Numbered from the stretch's first letter, positions 1 through 11,431 are shown. The stretch is 64,000 bases of DNA from Coptis chinensis (GCA_015680905.1 CM027381.1:53758501-53822500), one strand, 5' to 3'. Numbers and translations: made by a program. Notes: a model not told the origin generated them from the sequence alone.

Positions 1-820
1 AAGCCTTTTTACTGATTTTGAATTAACTCCGCTTAATACCAAATATGCGGTAGTTTACGACAAAATCAATGATAAGAGTCTGCTCACTCCGCCGTTTCCC
101 TTGCGCGACGACACTAAAACAACTCGCGATAAATCGTTATGGTACAAATTTCATAATGATTATGGTCATGAGAGACGAGAATTGTCTTTCTTTATGGGAA
201 GAATTGAAAAGCTTGTGCAGAATGAGAAACTTGATCAATATGTGCAGAAGAAAGTAACAACTCAAGCTTTAACTATCACTGATCACAATGTCATTAAGGT
301 TGGATATGCCATCATTGATTCATTGTTCAATACTCAGCGGAAAAATGCTCGTCGTTCTAAAGTCAAATATCTGTCTAATTCTTACGAAGTTAACGGGATC
401 AATTTCGTGGAAGGTTTCTGCACATAGACTATTGAAGATGAACCATTATGTTTCACTGACCAAGATCTAATGGGCGTGCATGTTCCTCATTATGATGCTA
501 TCGTGATAACTGCGTATATCAGCTGTATGCACGTACAACGTATAATGATCGACACTGGTAGTTCAGCTAGCGTCATATTTTCTGGGTGTTATCGTAGTAT
601 TCCTTTTATTGATAACTTGGTCACCCCTGAAAATGCGCCTATCGTTGGTTTTGATGGTACCGCTACTCATTGCGTTGGAAAGGTGTCTCTCCCGGTCACT
701 CTTATGCAGAAGAAAGTCAATATTGATTTCCTATTGATGGATTGTAAATCCCTTTACAATGTCATCCTTGGTCGCGATTGGATTCATTATATGGAAGCTA
801 TCGTCTCAACATATCATTAA
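1..820 (+). pseudogene. gag-pol linker and aspartic protease (broken)
   Basis: One frame (from base 101) reads through a linker with a Gly-His patch (HNDYGHERREL, about 145-180) typical of the Tat gag-protease junction, then the protease with the active-site motif DTGSSAS at 551-571 and the downstream ILGRDW flap-side motif near 765-780. The protease would cut the gag-pol polyprotein inside the virus-like particle. The frame is interrupted by an in-frame TAG at 425-427 and ended by TAA at 818-820, after which the same frame continues to be coding-like. The start of gag is outside the window. Confidence 0.8.
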
Positions 821-856
821 GCCATCAAGTTCCCATTCAATAAAAAAGTCTGTAAG

Positions 857-2470
857 GTGCGCAGCGATCAACTGGCATCTCTAATTTGCCACGACAATGT
901 TCTCGATGATTATAAGAAGCCCGAAGTTGTTGGATCTAACTATTCGAAGTTCCAACGCCAAATAAATAGCAATTACAAAGATCCGGGACCTTCAGTTTAC
1001 TCTGCCAATAGAAATGTTAAAGGACCCCCGACAGTCGATCCACTTTTAGAAGTTCAAATTGGTCAACTCCCTGAAGAGACTACTTTTATTTCAGCCAAAC
1101 TTCCAGAAGAGGAGAGACAAGAGCTTATTTTGTTATTGCGGAAGAATAATCATGTGTTTGCTTGGCGAATAGAGCAAATGCCTGGTATAGATCCTTCGGT
1201 TACTTGTCATAAACTCGACATTGATCCTAATGCAAAACCAGTTTGACAAAAGCCCCGAAGGATGGCCCCCGATAGAAAGATGAAAGTGAAAGACGAAATC
1301 GACCGTCTCTTGTCTGTTAACTTTATAAGGCCTGTGACTTATCCAACATGGATGTCAAATGTTGTCGCAGTGCCTAAAAAGAACGGCAAATTACGTGTTT
1401 GTATCGATTTCACAAATCTCAATAAGGCTTGTCCGGTTCATCCATATCCATTGCCTCGTTATATCCGAAATGGTCGATCTGACATCCGGTTTTCAGCGTT
1501 TGTCTTTTGGATGCTTATTATGGTTATCATCAAATTCCGTTATTCATTGAGGACCAAGAGTTCATCGTGCATTCATTACGCACCAAGGCATTTCATTCGC
1601 TACTGTAATGCCTTTCGGTCTGAAAAATGCTAGAGCCACATATCAAAAGCTAGTCAACACTATTTTTTCTGACCTACTTGGAAAGACAGTCGAAGCATAC
1701 ATCGACGACATGGTTGTCAAATCTACAGAAGCACCCGATCATCTTACTGATTTGCAAACTGTTTTCGACATACTCTCCAATGTCAACATGCGTTTGAATC
1801 TGGCTAAGTGTTCTTTCGGTTTATCATCTGGTAAATTCTTAGGATACATGATGACTAGACGCGGAATTGAAGCAAATCCAGATCAGATTCGAACTGTCCT
1901 TGAAATGCCTTCTCCGACGTCAAAGAAATAAATTCAACGACTTACAGGATGCTTGGCTGCCCTAAATTGCTTTATCTCTCGGTATTTTGATCGATGCCGT
2001 CCTTTTTTTCCAAACATTGAAAGACGCATCAATTTGGACGGAGGACTGTGAACTTGCATTTCGTCAATTGAAAGCATACTTAGTCCAACCTCCAGTTCTT
2101 GCCAGTCCAGCAACGGGGCAGCCTATAGGTTTGTATTTACCCGTCACTGATCATGCCGTAAGTGCCATCTTATTTGTCAACGGTGGCGATGGTCGTCATA
2201 TATTCTTTGTTAGCAAGACTCTTTACAACCAAAACAAGATATTCTCGAGTGGAGAAAATTGCATTGGCCTTGGTTCATGCGCCCGGCGCGCCTTAAGCTT
2301 TATTTCCGGGACGAAGTCGTCAAAAGTTTATACCGAATATCCACTGCGAAAGCTTTTTGCAATGCTTTCGAATCAAGTCGCCTCGCTGAAATGGGAAAGT
2401 TACCTTAGCTTTATAGCATTGTGTTTGAAACTCGCACAGCTGAGAAAGGACAAGCTTTGGCTTCGCTAAT
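857..2470 (+). pseudogene. reverse transcriptase and RNase H region (broken)
   Basis: The reverse transcriptase fingers read IRPVTYPTWMSNVVAVPKK followed by LRVCIDFTNLNKACP (about 1335-1435). The catalytic YIDDMVVKS is at 1698-1724 and the palm continues to about 1930. A TGA at 1244-1246, frame changes around 1475 and 1600 and a TAA at 1929-1931 break the frame. Codons 1987-2460 resemble the connection/first RNase H segment (LASPATGQPIGLYLP, then a degraded stretch). The protein would copy element RNA into DNA. Assignment to Ty3/gypsy Tat type rests on motif spelling; disruption is directly visible. Confidence 0.82.
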
Positions 2471-2897
2471 GGCTGATTTTCCAATTGATGATATTCTTAT
2501 GTCTGACGCATTACTAGACGAAGAGAATGTCGTCGACAACACGCCATTACCTCTTAGGGACGATGATTTGCCAAACTTATCAGATGTATCTGTTGATTGT
2601 TGGATTGTTTACACTGATGGTTCACATAATAAGTATGGCTCTGGTATTGGGTGTGTAATCTTGCAACCGAATGGAGAAAAAATTGATAAGTCAGTACGTT
2701 TGGGTTTTGACGCTTCAAATAATGAGGCCGAGTACGAAGCTGTCATTTGCGGTTTGCGCACTGCTCTTCACTTGGGGGCGACTAAGCTACAATTATTCAC
2801 AGATTCTAAGTTAGTCGCTAGCCAGTTTGGTGGATCGTATGCAGCTCGTGACGATAGAATGGCGGCTTATGTGAACTTAATTCATCGAATTGCTTGA
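2421..2897 (+). pseudogene. second (archaeal-type, aRNH) RNase H domain of Tat element
   Basis: The stretch has the RNase H core: VYTDGSHNKYGSGIG from 2607 (catalytic Asp in YTDGS), NNEAEYEAVICGL (catalytic Glu, about 2717-2755) and LFTDSKLVASQ (third Asp, about 2793-2825). In Tat/Ogre elements this extra RNase H sits exactly here, after the normal polymerase-RNase H unit and before integrase. It ends at a TGA (2895-2897), after which the frame shifts to the next block. It would degrade RNA in RNA:DNA hybrids during reverse transcription. Confidence 0.8.
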
Positions 2898-2936
2898 AAT
2901 TTTGATTCTATCGAGATTATTGCGGCGTCCGGCGTC

Positions 2937-4608
2937 ATGACGCGTCGCGACATCGCGGATTCTCTCACATATTTATCCGCCGCGCTTAAGTCGGATAAGC
3001 CTCGCCAGATTACCATTGAATTTCAAAATGAACCGAGTATCGATCTGTCCATCGAGGATGTGCGCGATATGTACATCACTCAGAGTTGTTTTTTCATCAA
3101 GACATTTTCTAAGGAATCACGCCATGCCAATTTGATATCTCCTGTGCTGACTCGGAAGCGCAAGCGTGATCTTGATAATCAAGCTATCATTGCAGAGAAA
3201 ACGCTTGATCCACAACTTATGCTATCAGATGACCACAATGATCATGTCAATGATATTGTCTCAGTCCATACCGACGACAATCATGAAGCTGACAATGCTC
3301 CAGAGGTTCTTGATATAGAGCTAAGTTTTCCACTTACACCTTGTGACAAAGATGATTGGCGTCTTCCTTATATCACATATTTACATGATCACATCTTGCC
3401 TCCCGATCATAAAGTAGGTGATTGTGTCAAACGCGATGCTTGGAAATATTGTCTCATATCGACCTCAAACGGTCTGTTGCAACTTTATCGCAAAGGCACA
3501 AGTCTTAACCCTATGCTTCGTTGTCTCAGTAGAGCTGAAGGTTTGCTCGTCCTGGCGGAAATTCATTCAGGCCTATGTGGGAACCACTCCCGGGGGCGAA
3601 GTCTCGCTCATAGAGCAATGACACAAAGGATACCGGTGGTCGCATACATGCAAAAGGATGCTAAAAGCGTTTGTCCGAGAAGTGTGTTCCTTTGTCGAAA
3701 ATATGCTAATATGGGAAATCTTCCAAAGAACGGAACTTCATCCAATCTTGAGCCCTTGGCCGTTTGCAAAGTGGGGTCTTGACATCGTCGGTCCTCTTCC
3801 GAAAGCTCCTGGCAGTGTTCGTTTCTTACTCGTCGCAAACGGATTATTTTACCAAGTGGGCTGAAGCTATGCCCTTAGCCCGGATCCAGGCTTCGGATGT
3901 TAAAAATTCTTATGGCGAGACATTGTTTGTCGTTTCGGTATTCCAACATCATTGACTTCCGACAATGGCAAACAATTTGATGCTGAAGAAATTCGACAAT
4001 TTTGTTCTAACTTGAGGATTAATCACAATTTCTCGGCATCATACCATCCTCAAGCTAATGGACAAGTTGAAGCTACTAACAAATCCATTCTTGCAATGCT
4101 CAAGCGACGACTTCAACAGGCTAAAGAAAATTGGGTTAAAAAACTTCCTGCGGTTATATGGGCTTATCGAACCACACCTAAGCATTCAACTGGATTTTCT
4201 CCGTTTAATCTTGCTTACGGTACGGAAGCGGTCTTGCCTACAGAGTTGATGACATCAACCACACAAACTTCTAACGTGGAATTGGAGTCGAATGATCAAG
4301 CACTTGCTCAGGCCAAAGCCTTGATAGATGAGACAAGAGATGTTGGTCTTCAATAGTTAATTCGTTATCAAGCTGATATGAAACGAAAATATGATAAGAA
4401 AGTTCGACTTAAAGTGTTTGAGAAAGATGACTGGGTACTCTGTCGAAAGACGAGGTTGATAGATTCCGGTAAATTTGGAGAAAACTGGATAGGTCCATAC
4501 ATCATAGATCGCCCTGCCACCAAAGGATCTTATTTTCTCCGAGATTTAGATGAGAATGTTCTCGATAAGCCGTGGAATGCGTTTCATCTGCGCAAGTTCT
4601 ATAAGTAG
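2937..4608 (+). pseudogene. integrase of Tat element (broken)
   Basis: A linker of about 200 residues precedes the zinc-binding region (EIHSGLCGNHSRGRSLAHRA, near 3560-3615). The DDE core is spread over frames: DIVGPLP at 3781, TSDNGKQFD with the second Asp at 3961-3963, and NGQVEATNKSI with the catalytic Glu near 4069. The C-terminal part (WVLCRKTRL...GKFGENWIGPY) runs to the stop TAG at 4606-4608, the end of pol. Frameshifts near 3640, 3860 and 3950 and a stop at 4354-4356 break it. Integrase would insert the cDNA into chromosomes. Confidence 0.83.
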
Positions 4609-4789
4609 ATTTTAGTTGTGTTTTTTCCATTATCTTGGAGAAATAAAATAATACAATATTTAGTTTGTTTCCAGTTCAGGCATGTATTTTCCGTTGTTAT
4701 CTTTGCATTTTTTAAGACTCGGTAATCAATAAAGAAGCGGTTCTTTCACTTCAGTTCCAATGGTATGATTTTGGTTCTAGCGAACCTTA

Positions 4790-5540
4790 TAATCACTACA
4801 ACAAAATCTGGTGAAATTACCACGTTTAATTTCATCAGTCTAAGTTGAACGTTTTTACGCTCGCTTAGTCGTTACTATCGCTACAACAAAATCTGGGGAA
4901 ATTACTACGTTTAATTTCGTCAGTCTAAGTTGAACGCTTTTACGCTCGCTTAGTCGTTACTATCGCTCCGATAAAATCTGGCGAAATTACCACGTTTAAT
5001 TTCAAATCGATCCTAAGTTGAACGCTTTTACGCTCGCTTAGTCGTTACTATCGCTCCGACAAAATCTAACGAAATTACCACGTTTAATTTCGTCAGTTTA
5101 AGTTGAACGCTTTTACGCTCGCTTAGTCGTTACTATCGCTACAACAAAATCTGGCGAAGTTACCACGTTTAATTTCGTCAGTCTAAGTTGAACGCTTTTA
5201 CGCTTGCTTAGTCGTTACTATCACTACAACAAACTCTGACGAAATTACCACGTTTAATTTCGTCAGTCTAAGTTGAACGCTTTTACGCTCGCTTATTCGT
5301 TACTATCGCTCCGACAAAATCTGACGAAATTACCACGTTTAATTTTGGCAGTCTAAGTTGAATGATGTTATGCTCGCTTAGTCGTATTATCGCTACGACA
5401 AAATCTGACGAACTTACCACATTTAATTTCGTCAGTCTAAATTGAACGATTTTACGCTCGCTTAGTCGGTTACTCGCGCTATGTCAACATCTGATGAAGT
5501 TACCCCGTTTCGTTTCGCCAGTTCTGCGTCGGAGCATTTT
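4790..5540 (+). repeat. 85-bp tandem array in the retrotransposon 3' UTR
   Basis: About 8.5 head-to-tail units. The marker GTCGTTACTATCGCT recurs at 4868, 4953, 5041, 5126, 5211, 5296 (variant), 5381 and 5465, a spacing of 84-88 bases. Many units contain a short palindrome, GACGAAATTA, a 7-base loop, then TAATTTCGTC, able to form a hairpin. The last units are more diverged. Such arrays are known in the hypervariable 3' UTR of Tat/Ogre elements. No open frame crosses it. Confidence 0.92.
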
Positions 5541-7530
5541 TTTCGCTCAATCTAATTTTGCAAGCTTAAAGTTAGTATTGGGGGCGTTTCATTCTATTTC
5601 GAGTCATCTATATAATTCAACAACATTGTCAATTTTCCACAGGTATATTATCTGACATCACAATGATATTCAATTGCCAACACATACTTTATTTTATTAA
5701 AAAAGAAATTTTAGCTCTATGGTATTACAAACGCACAATCACATGATCATTGGTTTGGGCAAATCCAATGGTTCCTTACAAACTTTTCGCATATACAACT
5801 CGTACAAATCTTTGTAATTCATCTTCTCACGTTCAAGTTCATCTCCAGTTTCTATTAAAGTCTCTGTCAATTGTCTTACGAATGATTCACAATGTGCCAT
5901 TTGCACGTGATCTTGGCCAAGCCGCTCGTTTAAATCTCGTGTAAGCCATTACTACTTCATCTTCTTCGACTTTCGTTTCAAATTCGTACACTTCATCCAT
6001 CTCAAATTTCTCGAGTACTAGTATTTTATGTATTTTCTTAAGCGACCATCGACGCGGTTTCAGGTAGTCACTGTATCTGTCACCTTCTTTCAACCTCACC
6101 AAGTCTGCGATCGTCATCGAGTTTTCTTCTCGAGTATTTTTCGCCCATATAGTACGGTCATTTCTACCTGCAAAACCCGGTCGATTGCTTAAAAACCGGA
6201 TTTATTAACTCCAGTGAACCGGGTCATTTTAAGGCAAAATAGGTACGGTGCCCCTCTTTTCCTGGCGCTGCACCGTATCTTGTTTGGTTGTAACCTGTTT
6301 CCTGTTTACTGGCGCCATCAGTATGGCCACCTCACCATCTTCTCCAGCCTATCTTCAGAGGGTCTACAAACAAACCAAAGTTAATATGTTTTTGTCGCCA
6401 CCTATGTTGACCCTTACAAGCCAAGGTAAGGTCATTTTCTCTATGGGCAAAGACGGCGAGATTTCTTTTTCGCATGCTCACTGCTGATGGAAACGACCCA
6501 TGAAAATCAGCACCGCCATGCATTTTTTCCCCACCTGGTTTCTCCGAGTCAGCGAGAGAAATCTCCCTCATACCACCCGAGCTCCCCACCTAGACAGGTT
6601 GAATCTTCAGGGGCCAAGGGGTGTTTGGTGATATCTCCTACTCCCGCAGGCTTGATGAGTGAGATGTTGGGGAGTACGCTTGCTGCACCCTCTACTGCTG
6701 GTTCTGCAGACAACGTAGCTAGGGAACGGATTGCTATGGCGACTGAAGGTCAAGCTAGGGTTTCTCCACTTTCAAGGGCAGGACATTCTAGTGCCCCAAG
6801 TGTGAGTCATCAAGAGCCTACAGTGTCAAAGCGAGATATATGAGAAGAGCTGATGGTGAGAGAACGTACCTGATTGAGACGAAACACAGCGTTCTAGAGC
6901 GGCAGTACTATGGAAGAGGACGAGCTTTCTGCGACTTCAAAACTTTTCTTGCCCACGTCTGTTGGATGAGCGTAATGGTTTTTTCTTGAATTGGGATATG
7001 CGGCACAGCACTTATATAAGATTTTGTTGAGCTGTTCTTCAGTACTGGTGGGATTCTTTGCTAATCCAACTTCATCCCTAATCTCAATTCTTATCTCCTC
7101 CACATTATTATCTCATCCGAACACTTTGAGTCCAATTAGTATTTAACTTTCTTTGATTACTATTATTACTATACTACCCCTACATTTAATTTCAAACGGT
7201 CTATTCCTAGTATCGCTATTCCTTGCACGCATCGTCGTAATCAACTTTCATATTGTTACGTGATGCGTTCGGTACAGTTTTCGGCCATCAGTTTATTTTG
7301 CAATTTTATTTCTGTGCATATTTTATTTTATTTTTTTTCAGTGCATTTTTCGGCCATCTTTTATTTAATTACGTTCCGTATATGTTAGTTTGACATTTTT
7401 TCGTTCCAGATAATTCACGATTTTTTTTTTCGACAATCAGTTTTCTTATCATTTCCTTTCGCACGACACTTCGTTATACATTCCGCTCATTTGTCTTCTC
7501 TTCTTTGCCATGTGAACTTTGTTCGCATGA
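5541..7530 (+). other. 3' internal non-pol region of the Tat element
   Basis: No plus-strand protein that I recognise. It joins the tandem array to the polypurine tract. A plus-strand open stretch at 6248-6843 has low-complexity Ser/Pro-rich translation and no domain I know. The minus strand holds open pieces at 6894-7103, 6332-6589 and 5887-6195 that fit the antisense ORF known from some Tat elements. From 7200 to 7530 the DNA is AT-rich with T runs and no coding signal. Confidence 0.55.
5887..6195 (-). pseudogene. antisense ORF remnant of the Tat element
   Basis: Read on the minus strand the frame is open for about 100 codons, with charged, non-repetitive composition (NDRTIWAKNTREENS, then a part rich in Lys/Arg and Glu) and ends at 5887. 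It lies between pol and the 3' LTR in antisense orientation. That is the position of the aORF described for Retand-like and other Tat elements. I cannot recognise its domain. Further minus-strand open pieces upstream (6332-6589, 6894-7103) may be exons or frame-shifted parts of the same gene. Confidence 0.4.
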
Positions 7531-7544
7531 CAAAGAGGGGGCGG
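7531..7544 (+). promoter_or_regulatory. polypurine tract
   Basis: CAAAGAGGGGGCGG lies directly before the LTR start TGTTTCGACC. A purine-rich run touching the 5' edge of a 3' LTR primes plus-strand DNA synthesis in LTR retrotransposons. One C interrupts the purines. Confidence 0.8.
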
Positions 7545-8002
7545 TGTTTCGACCCCCACCTACGTGGCAAACGTCCATTACTAGGGGTCTCTATTTTATT
7601 CATTTAATCGACAGGGCTAAAGCCCAATTTGCAATACCATGGATCAATATACAGGCCCATTAACTCATGTGTGGCTTGCCACTAATGTACATTGATTTAT
7701 GTCCAGATTCATTTCTTATCAAAGAGATAATTATCAGTTGAAAGTTATAGTCTATCACAATTACTCAAGCTACAAGATTACTTGAGCTACAAGGACTCTC
7801 TACTCTACCTATATAAATACCAAACTATTTTTCATTCAGAACTACGTTCTTGAGACTTGATCTCACTGATAATTTGGGTACGTAGGCAACCGCAAGGTAC
7901 AGTCTCATCATTCCCCCGATCACCATCATTTCTCTAATTACTTTTCTACGTTATTCGTCTTTTTATCAACACTTGGTGTTTTGATCATATTTGGTCGAAA
8001 CA
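7545..8002 (+). repeat. LTR of the Tat element (458 bp)
   Basis: Begins TGTTTCGACC and ends GGTCGAAACA, a perfect 10-bp terminal inverted repeat with TG...CA ends. It contains a TATA-like CTATATAAATA at 7809-7818, as expected for the U3/R promoter. The left side is a polypurine tract, so it is the 3' LTR of the copy on its left. The right side carries a gag relic, so it may also be the 5' LTR of another copy. Confidence 0.9.
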
Positions 8003-8520
8003 GTAGTCCCGCATCTAGCATCAACGCAGTAGATTATGACACCAGCTTGCACATCAACGAACTATCTCAGTGACTAGACAAATCGACAGAGAAGAAGGAC
8101 AATGCCTACATTGTCTAGAAAATGCTCAATTCTTACAGAGCATCTCCTTTTGTAGCTGAAATCTAGGAAAAAATTTACTGATTTCATCCAACCCGCGACT
8201 TCATCCAATCAAAATTCCCCTTATACAATAAAAGTTCTTGTACAGGACAGCATATAGCTCGTTACATGCAGATTCTCACACGTTATAGTCATAAAGACTA
8301 CGATTATCTTCTCAATCGATTGTTCCCAGCAAGTCTAGAAGACGGAGCGTTAGACTAGTTCGATCTACACACTAGAACCAGATTTAATCACTAGCTTTAG
8401 AAAGTTAACTGAGAAATTTTATGCAGAGTTCATTCATAATCGCAAGAAAAAGAGCGACTTTGATTCCTTATTTCAACTCAAACAATCAAAATCATGCCCT
8501 TTTCTTCATTATCCTCTCTT
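8003..8520 (+). pseudogene. gag relic downstream of the LTR
   Basis: From about 8245 one frame reads HIARYMQILTRYSHKDYDY and then LLNRLFPASLEDGALD. After a stop and a frame change it reads FYAEFIHNRKKKSDFDSLF followed by QLKQ (8417-8494). This order (FP.SL.G.AL.WF, then a KF...F...LK.LKQ patch) is the Ty3/gypsy gag core. Several stops break it. The first bases after the LTR (GTAGTCCCGCATC) are only weakly like a primer binding site. The relic suggests that a second copy of the element once started here. Confidence 0.6.
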
Positions 8521-8983
8521 CAGGTAATACCATTTTGCTCATGTGGGAGATGTTATTACGTTTTTACCCTTATGTATATCTTCGAAAATTTGACTTCTCT
8601 CTCGATCTATTCTACTCATTACATTCTCTCTGCACTTAGAGACGGTGTCTACTCTAGGTTACTAACACCAATAATCTTTACTAGTAATCTGCCACGTGCT
8701 ACACATGTTTTATTTTATGCATGAGATTTGATTATTTGATTTTGGGTGGGGACCAGGAGAGATAATTTTAGGAAAAATAAATAGTTTCATTTTTTTGGTT
8801 AGATGGGGCCCACAAATTAGGAACTTAAAAAAATATAGAAAGGACAAAATGTGTGGACACCATGACGACTTATTGGCTCACTCCTATGCGCCTCATTATT
8901 AAGTAGTAAAGATTTCACATGTATGAATGTAGCACAATATAAACAAACCAATATTGATACAAAATAGAACTCTAAAATAAACT
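8521..8983 (+). other. AT-rich spacer, no gene seen
   Basis: No coding, RNA gene or clear repeat border. A weak inverted similarity (AATCTTTACTA near 8672 and TAGTAAAGATT near 8905) might be the remains of a small DNA element, but I could not find a target duplication. The spacer ends at the LINE target duplication. Confidence 0.4.
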
Positions 8984-8997
8984 AGGGTTGACAACAT

Positions 8998-9536
8998 ATA
9001 TCGCTCATTTACTATATGCTGATGATTTACTATTTTTCACTTAAGTGTCCTTAAGTGAAGCAGGTGTTCTTAAAGATATTCTGCATGAGTACTGTTTGGC
9101 CTCTGGTCAAAATATCAATTTTGATAAATCTAGTATCTATTTTAGTAGGAAAATACATGTTAGACATAGATTTTTTTTTTTTGAGAAAATACTGGAATAT
9201 GAGAGAATTTTCAAATAGAGATAAGTATATAGGGGTACCAATTTTACTCACTAACAGCAAGACAACTGATTTTGATTACTTGGTAGATATTGTACATAAT
9301 AAAATAAAAGGGTTGGAGAGTCAGGCTCTTATCTTGAGCTGGCAGAACAATTTTGATCCAAGTTGTAGCTCAAGCTGCACCCCTTTATGTCATGACCTCC
9401 TATTCCGTCCATATATCTGTATGTGACAATATAGATAAAGTGTGTAGGGAGTTTTGGTGGCATGGACATGATGAATCAAAGAGTATCCACACTATTGAGT
9501 GGGATAAACTCTACAAGCCTAAACCCCTTGGATGAC
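8998..9536 (+). pseudogene. LINE reverse transcriptase fragment
   Basis: Translation begins with the catalytic-site block LLYADDLLFF. It continues with ASGQNINFDKSSIYFS, then the thumb-like KYIGVPILL region and REFWWHGHDESKSIHTIEWD (about 9445-9510). These are standard plant L1 ORF2 motifs after the YADD site. The frame breaks at least three times. The coding sense stops abruptly at KPLG (about 9531) where the solo LTR begins and resumes at 17104. Confidence 0.85.
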
Positions 9537-10142
9537 TGATAAGAGTCCAAAACTGTAGTTTTAACCCTTTAATAGTATACATTTAGGCCAATTATGTTTA
9601 TAATAAATAAGAGTTAATAATTTTTACGTATTTTTGTGTATTTCAAGTCTTGGAATAAATTATATAAATAAATACGTCACTTTTGCAAGAGAAATGAGTC
9701 AAATTGATTGTTAGAGAAGTTCTATGATTAAAGCCCAAGTTTCAAGGAGAAAAAACATTTTTAAAGCCTAGTCAAAGCTGAAAAGTCAAAGTCTTTGTCT
9801 AAAAAAAAGGAGGTTTAAGCTATTTAGTTATTAAGAAAATGGGGACCGAGTTAAGGGCGACCAGTAGAGACTTAACTTAAGTTGCTTCTTGATCCTATGT
9901 CCCTTTTAGTTCCTCTATTAGCAAAAAATAGTAGGTAAAGATAGTTTTATCTTTCTCTTCCTCTTTTCTTTCCTATTTTCGGTTTAATCCTTCACTGGAG
10001 AACAGTGTGAGTTCGACTAGGAAAGGAAGCCTCTTGTTCCTTTGTTCTTGTTTTGTCCGTTAAGCTGGTTTTCCTTATTGCTACTCCTGGTTCTGCCATA
10101 AATAGTCCATCGGTTATGGGAGTACAGGGATCCTAGTGGTCT

Positions 10143-11427
10143 TTGTTTGTAGCTGAATCAAGTTCACGAAACACTGCTTTGAGAAGGTTTGAGACTCATC
10201 AGGTGGATGGGATAGCGGAAATCCCAGCAAACATTTTAGAGAAAGGTGTCTCTATGTGGAGTGATTATGTGGTTGGTTTTTTTGTTGAAAAACGACTACC
10301 TTTCCCTATGGTTAAAGCTTCTCTGGCTCAGCAGTGGAAGGTTAAAGGCAGCTACTCTATATCCACTGATTGAGAGCTATTCTATTTTAAGTTTAACCTG
10401 GACGAAGATAGAAAACAAGTATTGGAAGCAAATCTAATATTTATAGCAGGCAAACTCTTTGTTATTCGTCAATGGTCTCAGGAAGTAGAAGCTCAGAAGA
10501 GCAAGATAACAAGCATCCCAATTTGGGTAAAACTTATGGATTTTCCTAAGGAACTGTGGACAGATGAAGGGTTGGGATATATAGCTAGCTTAATTGGTGA
10601 ACCCTTGCGAACTGATGAGGCAACCATTGAAAAAACTAGATTGACGTTTCCAAAGATATGTGTAGTAGTTCCTATAGACTACGAATGTAACAGTTCGATT
10701 CCAATTAAAATGGGGAATGAAATAGTTGATATAAAACTTGAATATCCCTGGGTGCCTATGTCATGCACAGGTGTAAAATGTTTGGGCATAAGTTTTCAAG
10801 TTGCCCAGCTCGGCCAAAACAAGTTTGGCGAGTTAAGACTGTAAACTGTGCAGTGAATCCACATGAGGTAGCTCAAGAGCAAGATGATGCAACTGATGGT
10901 GGTTCTAACTATGCAGAATGTGAGGACGAAGGGGCAGTGGAAGTGCAAGGAAATGGTTTGGTCATTTAACTATGTTCCACCTTCTGATGAAGGAACAGGC
11001 AGTCCTACGCAAGTGGCCCAGAAAAGAATTATGTATGATGCTCCTAGAAGGGAGAGTATGACTCCAGTCCAGGGGGGATTAGAAATTGCGATTCATACTC
11101 TAGTTGTTTCTTATCAACTCCACCAGATAAACTTGGAAGTAAGCCACAAGGAACAGTTTCTGAAGGAGCAAAATGCGTTTCAGGTTTTGGCGGACAGTGA
11201 AGAAGAGATTGCGGATGATATTTCTGAAGGAAATCCTGTAGAATTCTTCACAGATCATGAGCCGGTTAAGGAAATGGTGGTGAAAGCTAAAACAAGGGCA
11301 CAAAAAAGAGCATAAATCAATGAGATAAACAATGAGGTTGGAAGTACAGTTCAGAGTAAGCAAGCTTAGGTCTCTGAGAGGAAGAAGAAAGGTAGACCAA
11401 AGGGGTCAGGTAGTAAGAAACATTAAG
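10143..11427 (+). pseudogene. LINE ORF1, DUF4283-type nucleic-acid binding protein (broken)
   Basis: The first block reads WSDYVVGFFVEKRLPFPM and then VKASLAQQWKVKG, the DUF4283 start. After a TGA at 10371-10373 the same frame continues with IPIWVKLMDFPKELW and the EPL.TD...TL.FPKICV pattern. After a frame change near 10765 it gives a CCHC-like knuckle (CKMFGHKFSSCP, about 10769-10805). The tail is acidic, then basic, up to 11427. ORF1 proteins coat LINE RNA. ATG and start are not certain. A short gap separates it from ORF2. Confidence 0.75.
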
Positions 11428-11431
11428 CATA

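Larger units (their letters stand above)
1..8002 (+). mobile_element. Ty3/gypsy LTR retrotransposon, Tat lineage, 5' end outside window
   Basis: In order on the plus strand are a gag-linker, aspartic protease, reverse transcriptase, RNase H, a second plant/archaeal-type RNase H, integrase, a long 3' untranslated region with a tandem array, antisense coding remnants, a polypurine tract and an LTR. The extra RNase H (aRNH) between the polymerase and integrase is the known hallmark of the Tat/Ogre group. The 5' LTR and most of gag lie left of base 1. The coding part carries many stops and frameshifts, so the copy cannot move on its own. What is seen is domain order; lineage placement is from family knowledge. 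Confidence 0.87.

Noticed and set aside
6248..6843. Plus-strand gene in the Tat 3' region
   Set aside because: Two adjoining frames of Ser/Pro-rich text with no domain; the minus strand is the better candidate, and neither is secure.
8003..8030. Primer binding site directly after the LTR at 8002
   Set aside because: GTAGTCCCGCATCTAGC shares only scattered bases with a usual TGGCGCC-type site, so it is mentioned as weak in the gag relic entry but not called.
8672..8920. Small inverted-repeat element (AATCTTTACTA ... TAGTAAAGATT)
   Set aside because: Match of about 11 bases with no target duplication; could be chance in AT-rich DNA.
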